Assembly (NCBI GenBank): GCA_958450365.1
Contig: CAUEEP010000074.1
Coordinates: forward strand, 248,001-312,000
Origin: Mesorhabditis belari
Lineage: Eukaryota; Nematoda; Chromadorea; Rhabditida; Rhabditidae
DNA length: 64,000 bases
Direction: 5' to 3'
In this document: positions 59,401 through 64,000 of the stretch, one piece after another
Numbering within the stretch: position 1 is the stretch's first letter
Layout: every line of letters starts with the position of its first letter
The notes under the pieces: model-generated
Database searches by the model: none
Told to the model about the DNA's origin: nothing
What the model saw: only the letters and a program-made list of their open reading frames with translations
Position numbers and translations under genes: made by a program

Positions 59401-59471
59401 CAATTAATGAAAATAAAGACATTGATGATCCCTCCTATATTGATCCTTTTGAAGTTAATCTTTTTGATTGA
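53416..59471 (+). CDS. Pseudokinase with a 508-codon C-terminal exon of unknown type (767 aa)
   Basis: Eight exons (53416-53465, 54435-54628, 56078-56201, 56255-56372, 56415-56473, 56514-56642, 56761-56863, 57945-59471) join in phase. The N-terminal 258 residues have a kinase fold signature without chemistry: no glycine loop or VAIK Lys, FLMESWEWGSLRDG at the hinge, QQDICPEN (116-123) where HRDxKxxN is expected, FSLKLAYFP where LKLGDFG is expected, then YSIGLIIWEI and LNLDDRPGSSDAF. It is therefore a pseudokinase. The last exon (residues 260-767) begins ALKMKIREDERCLIRPIGFD and is rich in aromatic and charged residues, with no recognised domain. Three introns are about 1 kb and filled with foldback elements. 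A fragment of the last exon also lies at 1239-1369. Confidence 0.72.
53686..54226. mobile_element. Non-autonomous mariner in intron 1 of the pseudokinase gene
   Basis: Inverted ends TTAGGTTTAGGAAAAAGTAA (about 30 bp, one or two mismatches) are flanked by TA. It is 541 bp with no complete transposase. Confidence 0.7.
55355..55468 (-). repeat. 5S rRNA-derived sequence
   Basis: Read on the minus strand, it follows nematode 5S rRNA from the 5' end: GCTACGGCCTCGCCACGTTG, then GATCTGCCAAGTTAAGCAAC, GGTTAGTTTCTGG, and a 3' part resembling TGGGAATCCTGGAT. The internal promoter region is diverged. It is a pseudogene or the head of a 5S-derived SINE; the GC-rich stretch at 55290-55355 may be its body. 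Confidence 0.65.
55755..56024. mobile_element. MITE with 33-bp TIRs in intron 2 of the pseudokinase gene
   Basis: CTACCGTAAATACTGTAATA at the left is inverted at the right end (ending TACTGTAG), one mismatch in about 33 bp. It has no coding capacity. Confidence 0.8.
57298..57880. mobile_element. Large foldback element with about 205-bp arms in intron 7
   Basis: The ends CAGGGTGCGCCA, flanked by TA, lead into inverted arms of about 205 bp (57298-57502 against 57670-57880), including AAGAGGGTCCGCT and GGGGCGCTTTGGTCGCACA. The outer sequence at 56950-56975 and 57905-57935 (GCTGTTAGC/GCTGTTAGG, inverted) suggests a second element around it. Confidence 0.85.
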
Positions 59472-59704
59472 GTTTTTGTTTTGAAATAGAAAAGTATCTT
59501 GATTAAGGTCAATTTTTTAAATGATGATAAGCTTTTTTGCTTTTTTTGTGTTCTTTTGATACTTTGTTGAAGTTGTAAATAAATTTATTTAATAAATAGT
59601 AATTATTAATTAATAAAAAGCCTTAGGTAAATGGGTGAATTTTTTGATTTTTAAATGGAAGTATGAAAAAGGACGAATAGACTTGTTTGCCAACCTAATA
59701 ATTA
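59472..59704. other. 3' flank of the pseudokinase gene
   Basis: AAATAAATTTATTTAATAAA at about 59577 could serve as a polyadenylation signal. Nothing else is seen. Confidence 0.4.
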
Positions 59705-60273
59705 TTATAACACATCCACGACCGTCAATATTGCGCTCGTCGACAAGAACAACTGGAATTTCGCGATCACCAAGTACAAATAGGAAAAGCTAACTGTTGT
59801 GCAAATCGTGACCGTGAGAATCATGAATGATTCAATTTAAACACTAATAATCTTTTAAAGAAAACCTTTATAGCTATCAAATAACAAGACCTAACGTTAA
59901 ATTCCCAAACCTAACATCAAATGCCCAAACAGTGACCAAGATGGAAACGACAGATTTGATGATCGACTGAAATGTCTACAATTCCATCTATCAGGCGACG
60001 TGAGCTTAAAAAACGAATGCTTGGGTGTGTGACAAATTCACTCATATCGATTAAAACAATTGACATTGGCATTTAACTGTTTAGTGCGAAAATAGTTAAG
60101 AAGATGCCACATAGCCAATGAAAACAATAAATTCAACAAAATCAAAATGACAAAAGTTTTAAAATGAGTGTATCCAAAATCTCTCATCTGTAATGATAAA
60201 GGTAAAGGCTTATTGGATTGAAAATAACCAAAAGAAGGCCAACCAGTTGTTTCCAAAATACCAACAAAACGAA
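59705..60273 (-). CDS. Multi-pass membrane protein, 3' 120 codons
   Basis: Exons 60273-60065, 59966-59896 and 59789-59705 join in phase. They encode RFVGILETTGWPSFGYFQSN, then three hydrophobic helices: TFVILILLNLLFSLAMWHLL, SIIKSVVSILVTVWAFDV and FSYLYLVIAKFQLFLSTSAI, ending LTVVDVL. Three closely spaced helices and a short tail fit the end of a receptor or transporter-like protein. The 5' exons are missing or unrecognised, and the family is unknown. Confidence 0.5.
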
Positions 60274-60349
60274 CTGAAATAAGAATTTTTGAAAAAGATG
60301 TAGGGATATCTGCCAAATAACAAGGCACAGATCACGTTTCACAACATTA

Positions 60350-61221
60350 TCACCGCTTGAATAGATTGAGCGTGTCGAGGACTTTTTCGACCACCTGGTC
60401 AGTCGTCTTCACCGTCTCAGTGATCACAGCTTCTGTTGCTCGAACGGTTGTCTCGGTCACAGATCCAATTGTAGAGATCGGGTCAGGACGGAAGGATGGA
60501 CTGCTAGTCGGCCAACAATCTGGAGAAAAACAGCCACCCGGATGTGGAAGCAGAGTGCAATCTGGTCGAAGCCATGTGGTTGGCTGAGATGACTAAAGTT
60601 TTTACATTGACTTCAGCTTAATTGTAAGGCCCTCTTATAATCTGGTATCTATCTTTTAAAAAATTTATAAGATTCATCCGTTTTTAGACTACTAACCTCG
60701 TCATCTTTTTTTTTGTCGGCCTCCACTTTTCTCCTTTCTTCTTCGGCCTTTTCTTTGTCCTCCTCGGCTTGGCGGCGTGCTCTTCGTTCTTTTGACGCTG
60801 TAATAAAGAAGGTATAATCCGAGCAAAGAAAAGCCTATCGAAACCTATAAGTTTGAGGTAAATCTTTTCTCTTTTTCTCTTCCATGCAAATCCAATTGCC
60901 AGATACCATGACAAAATTTCGGTAAAGGAGAAGCCTCAGCCTCTGACGGACCCAAAAATTAACAGCTACTGGCCTGGTTAAATCTGAAGTCATATGCCAT
61001 ACTTAAAAACCTCAAAACCAAAGTATTGTTTTACCTTAGATTTACATTTGCCCTAGTAGGATATTGTTTACAAGTAGAGCTCAGAATGATTCCGTCTCTC
61101 CTAAATCGATCGATTTGCTCTTGAGCTCCTCTTTCGATTCTTCTTCGCTTCTTCAACTCTTGTTGCCCTTTCTTGAGTCGTTTATCATTTTTCTTTGTTT
61201 CTTTGATTTTTTTTGCTAAAT
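60350..61221 (-). CDS. Coiled-coil plus Cys/Pro-rich protein, unrecognised
   Basis: Three exons are visible. 61221-61035 gives LAKKIKETKKNDKRLKKGQQ and ELKKRRRIERGAQEQIDRFR; 60797-60697 gives SKERRARRQAEEDKEKAEEE and KKKDDE, a charged coiled coil; 60592-60350 gives TTWLRPDCTLLPHPGGCFSP, DCWPTSSPSF and a Thr-rich helix ending LDTLNLFKR. The second and third join at phase 0. The first and second do not match phase, so an exon lies between them or belongs to another isoform. Further coding-like sequence (61389-61627, EHHTKILYHLKFPSRAAIVG) may be upstream exons, broken by a frameshift near a mariner insertion. Family unknown. Confidence 0.5.
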
Positions 61222-61660
61222 CTTATAATTATTTTTTCGGAATTTAATTCCACAAACTGGCCGAAAGCCACTGGTGAGCTTATATTCTTCAATTTCAATT
61301 TTAGCCTTGCCTCACTTCTTCAAACTTTGATGAAATCTATTGTCATCAGATCCCGTAGCTCAGCTGAATACATGAACAAACCTCATAAGCATTCTTCATT
61401 CCATATCGAGAGAACGAGCTTCCATAAATTTTGCCAACGATTGCTGCTCTTGATGGGAATTTTAAATGATAAAGTATTTTTGTATGGTGTTCTGCCTTAA
61501 AAATATCATTGAATCTCACAAACATCACGTCCATTTCGATTTCTATAGGGCAAGACCTTGTTCCAAATTTGGACACCGATTGTGTGAGTATCATACTGTT
61601 GCTTGAACGGAACTCCATTCGAGCCACTTAAAGCCTCATACAAATGTTTACTTTTAACTA

Positions 61661-62035
61661 TTGGGTTGGTGGAAAAGTCGTTTCCGATTTTTTGGAAGAG
61701 TACCTTAAATTTGTCCAATTTTAACGTTTTATAGCTCATCCTAAAGCTAAATTCAAGACGGATCGATTGGTAAAAACTGTTTTGAGATATCTCTTTTCTA
61801 AAAGTTTTTACAGCTATTTTAGTAAAGGGCGGCAGAGCCAAAAAATGGCTGTTTTCACGTTTCGTTAGTTTTTGGTGCAGAAACCTAGGCTAAAAACATG
61901 TGTTTCGTGATCAGCGTCAAAAATAACCCCTAGACACGCATTTTCAGAAGCTTAGCAAAAATTTTTTGAAAAATATTGTTACCGGTGGAAGTCGAACCAG
62001 CGACCCTCAGATCAATAGCTTTTCGCGATCTCCCT
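61661..62035. mobile_element. Truncated mariner related to 37093-37768
   Basis: It starts at TA|TTGGGTTGGTGGAAAAG and is the inverted counterpart of about 37440-37768, including the tRNA-like GGAAGTCGAACCAGCGACC stretch. No matching right end is seen, so it is truncated. Confidence 0.7.
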
Positions 62036-62357
62036 TCCTTTTCTCTTTTTTTTTTGGTTTTATCATTTTTTTGATGTTGTTAGAAGGCTTTTTTCAGTGT
62101 CGAATGTCGTTGAATCGGAGCGATTTTTGATTTTAAATAACTAAAATGCAAAATGATGTTTAAATTCGAATTTTATATACAAAAGTACGCCCAAATATCG
62201 TTTGCCAAATAATTTACTTTAAAAAACAAAATTTTTTAAGCATTTCTTTATTTTACACCTGTTGCAAAATGATAGGAGCACTACGTTTCTTTTTGATTTT
62301 CTATCTGTAATAACCATGCTTTTTGCTTACTTTTTGTTAGTTTTTATTTTTACGAAG

Positions 62358-62879
62358 ATGGGGCGTGGAAAATCGCTTTCGCGGATCGAACAGATGAAAA
62401 TTTTGATTTTGAAAGGAAGAAAGTTGTCGAATCGGAAGATTGCAAAAACAATAAAACGCTCACACCAAGTTTTCTCAAATTTCTTGAGGGATCCTTTCAA
62501 GTATGGCAAGAAAAGTCTCCGGGACGTCATCGAAAGCGCACTCCGCGCTGAACGGCATATGGGACATCTGTTGTGGAAAGTGATGTTGCTACAGGATGTC
62601 AAGGTACAAATTGGAGCTCCCGTCCACAAAAGCACTCTTTCTCGAGCCATCAAGTGTTACATCCGTTACATCAAAAGAGCAATCATGAAGAAAGCACCAA
62701 AACTGAAGCCGGCACACAAAGAAAAAAGGATAGCTCGGGCTCGGGATCACATCACCATCGATTGGAAAAAAGTATTTCGTACTCCGCATCGTCATGCAAA
62801 TCCTTTTCTTCTCGAAAAATGTCACCCCGTCGATCACCGCTTGTGCCAAGTAAAATCATTTTTTTTTCACAACAATTAA
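62358..62879 (+). pseudogene. Tc3-like transposase, N-terminal half only
   Basis: The frame begins MGRGKSLSRIEQMKILILKG and continues KLSNRKIAKTIKRSHQVFSN and FLRDPFKYGKK, a bipartite HTH domain as in Tc3A. A second helical region and KEKRIARARDHITIDWKKV follow. In Tc1/Tc3 transposases the first catalytic Asp comes shortly after this W; here the sequence turns into unrelated codons (RTPHRHANPFLLEK) and stops. About 173 codons remain, with no DDE domain. Confidence 0.75.
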
Positions 62880-62900
62880 GAAAATAAACAAAGTGAAGAT

Positions 62901-63075
62901 ACAGTCGAACCTCTCTATAACGAACCTCGATATAACGTAAACCTCTCTATAACGTAAGGCGTGACCGGTCCCGGCTGACGTTAAGCTATATAAAACGGTA
63001 CTCTATATAACGTAAACCTCTATATAACGTAAGCTATAGCCGTCCCGTGAGTTACGTTATAGAGAGGTTCGACTG
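62901..63075. mobile_element. Pogo-like MITE, 175 bp
   Basis: The ends CAGTCGAACCTCTCTATAAC, inverted and TA-flanked, are typical of pogo/Tigger-type elements. The interior consists of further CTATATAACGTA blocks. Confidence 0.8.
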
Positions 63076-63303
63076 TAGTTTTATTTTTTTCAGAATACGT
63101 AACTTCCACCATTTGTAAAAAGAGGATTATAATGGAGTTGTCAAACAAGGTGAGTAATTCTGGTTCTGTTTCTAAGTTTGAGGTGTGTTGAATTCTTAAA
63201 AATTAAAAAAATTAAAAATATTTTCTTTTAAGATTTAACATTGGATTGAAGAAGATCTTTTTTAGAAAAGGAAAATAAGGGTTGGCCCAGATGTTACAAA
63301 ACG

Positions 63304-63509
63304 ATGTCTGGCAAGGCGTGTCTCAAATGCCAAGACAGATGTTTAAAATGGTGGCATAAGTAAGTTTTTTTTTTCTAAAGTTATATTCAATAAGTTATTC
63401 TGATTTCAGACGATGTTTCGATGCTACGTTGCATTATCGGGCTGATGAAGCAAAAGCTCGATCACGTGATGGACAACTTCTTTGTGCTGCATGTCGAAAG
63501 AAAATTTGA
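63304..63509 (+). CDS. 51-aa putative zinc-binding protein
   Basis: Two exons (63304-63359, 63410-63509) join in phase across a 50-bp intron and give MSGKACLKCQDRCLKWWHKR, then CFDATLHYRADEAKARSRDG and QLLCAACRKKI. Cys6/Cys9, His18/Cys21 and Cys45/Cys48 have the C-x2-C, H-x2-C, C-x2-C spacing of a treble-clef or PHD/LIM-like zinc site. An acceptor (cttttttag) lies about 40 bp before the ATG. The frame is also open upstream of the ATG (KENKGWPRCYKT), so a longer protein is possible. A further ATG at 63132 with its own donor is out of phase. Family unknown. Confidence 0.6.
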
Positions 63510-64000
63510 GTTTGGTTTATTTTTTCTAAATTTTGTGACCGTCCTCCTTTTTTCTCTTATAGTCTGAACAGCGTAACTGTTTTTCTTTCTGGGTTTCGAT
63601 TCGTGTGTACTTTGATCGAAAGACGATGATCATTCTGATCATCGGCTTTCGTGGCATTCGTGAGAATTAACCCTAAGGTCGAACCACTTTGTTAGTGAGT
63701 CTAGTAGCCTCATCGCGGTCTCTTTGCATTTAGGTTTTTCTTTGAATCACTAATTTTTTTGTCAGAATTAGTTAGTGGTTTGTTTGGGTTCACTTTTTTG
63801 AGTCTGTAAATGTATTGAATCTGCTACCCCTCATTCATCCGCCTTCGTTTTCCAATAAATTCCATAAACAAAAAAAATTCCATAAAGCCTATTTTCTTCA
63901 TACTCCTATTATTTTGCAATTAAATAAATTTTTATCTCTATTATTTAAAGTCAACCGTTAAAAGTTTTCTGTATACTCACCAATAAAAACAGAAAAACGG
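63510..64000. other. 3' flank of the small zinc-binding gene
   Basis: CCAATAAATTCC at about 63852 is a candidate polyadenylation signal. No further gene is seen. Confidence 0.45.

Noticed and set aside
62327..62653. 108-codon minus-strand frame
   Set aside because: It is the antisense of the Tc3-like transposase fragment.

Overview
The window looks like part of an AT-rich rhabditid-type nematode chromosome. Introns are very short (many are 36-50 bp, with several of exactly 38 bp) and end in TTTTCAG- or TTTTAG-like acceptors. Serpentine chemoreceptor fragments are abundant, a LAF-1/DDX3-type helicase is present, genes on one strand sit 250-310 bp apart as in nematode operons, and Tc1, Tc3, mariner, piggyBac and Merlin-type elements are dense. 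The species cannot be named from the sequence. All gene models come from reading both strands and checking splice phase by eye; no search was run.

Layout. 1-12.7 kb is an accessory region with a fragment of a kinase-associated exon, a receptor tyrosine kinase exon, three tRNA-like sequences, the first copy of a duplicated chemoreceptor module (A), a further inverted partial copy (D), a TTAA-flanked element with 155-bp inverted repeats, and a chemoreceptor gene ending at that element. 12.7-17.7 kb holds two compact membrane-protein genes of 55 and 118 aa and two unrecognised coding fragments. 17.9-26.5 kb holds module copy B, palindromic CGGACGTCCG arrays, a broken piggyBac, a Merlin-like remnant and a small unrecognised gene. 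26.7-32.7 kb is the conserved core: a 19-exon BTB-Kelch gene and an 18-exon DEAD-box helicase, both on the minus strand and probably in an operon-like cluster with the gene at 25.8-26.5 kb. 33-45.9 kb returns to repeats, an unrecognised multi-exon gene, partial duplications of its neighbours, an 844-bp minisatellite, LINE ends and module copy C, which is bounded by perfect 30-bp Tc1-type inverted repeats. 46.3-59.5 kb contains two large plus-strand genes built on one plan: a small protein-kinase-like domain split by short introns, followed by one very long last exon that I cannot assign to any family (655 and 508 codons). The first kinase keeps its catalytic motifs; the second is a pseudokinase. 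A dead mariner and several foldback elements lie between and inside them. 59.7-64 kb holds a membrane-protein gene, a coiled-coil/Cys-Pro-rich gene, a truncated Tc3-like transposase, a pogo-like MITE and a 51-aa putative zinc-binding protein.

The candidates for something undescribed are the kinase-plus-long-exon family (46.3-49.6 kb and 53.4-59.5 kb, with a third fragment at 1.2 kb), the threefold module that joins chemoreceptor and receptor-kinase pieces and carries one shared insertion, and the helicase intron whose acceptor is GG instead of AG inside motif VI.
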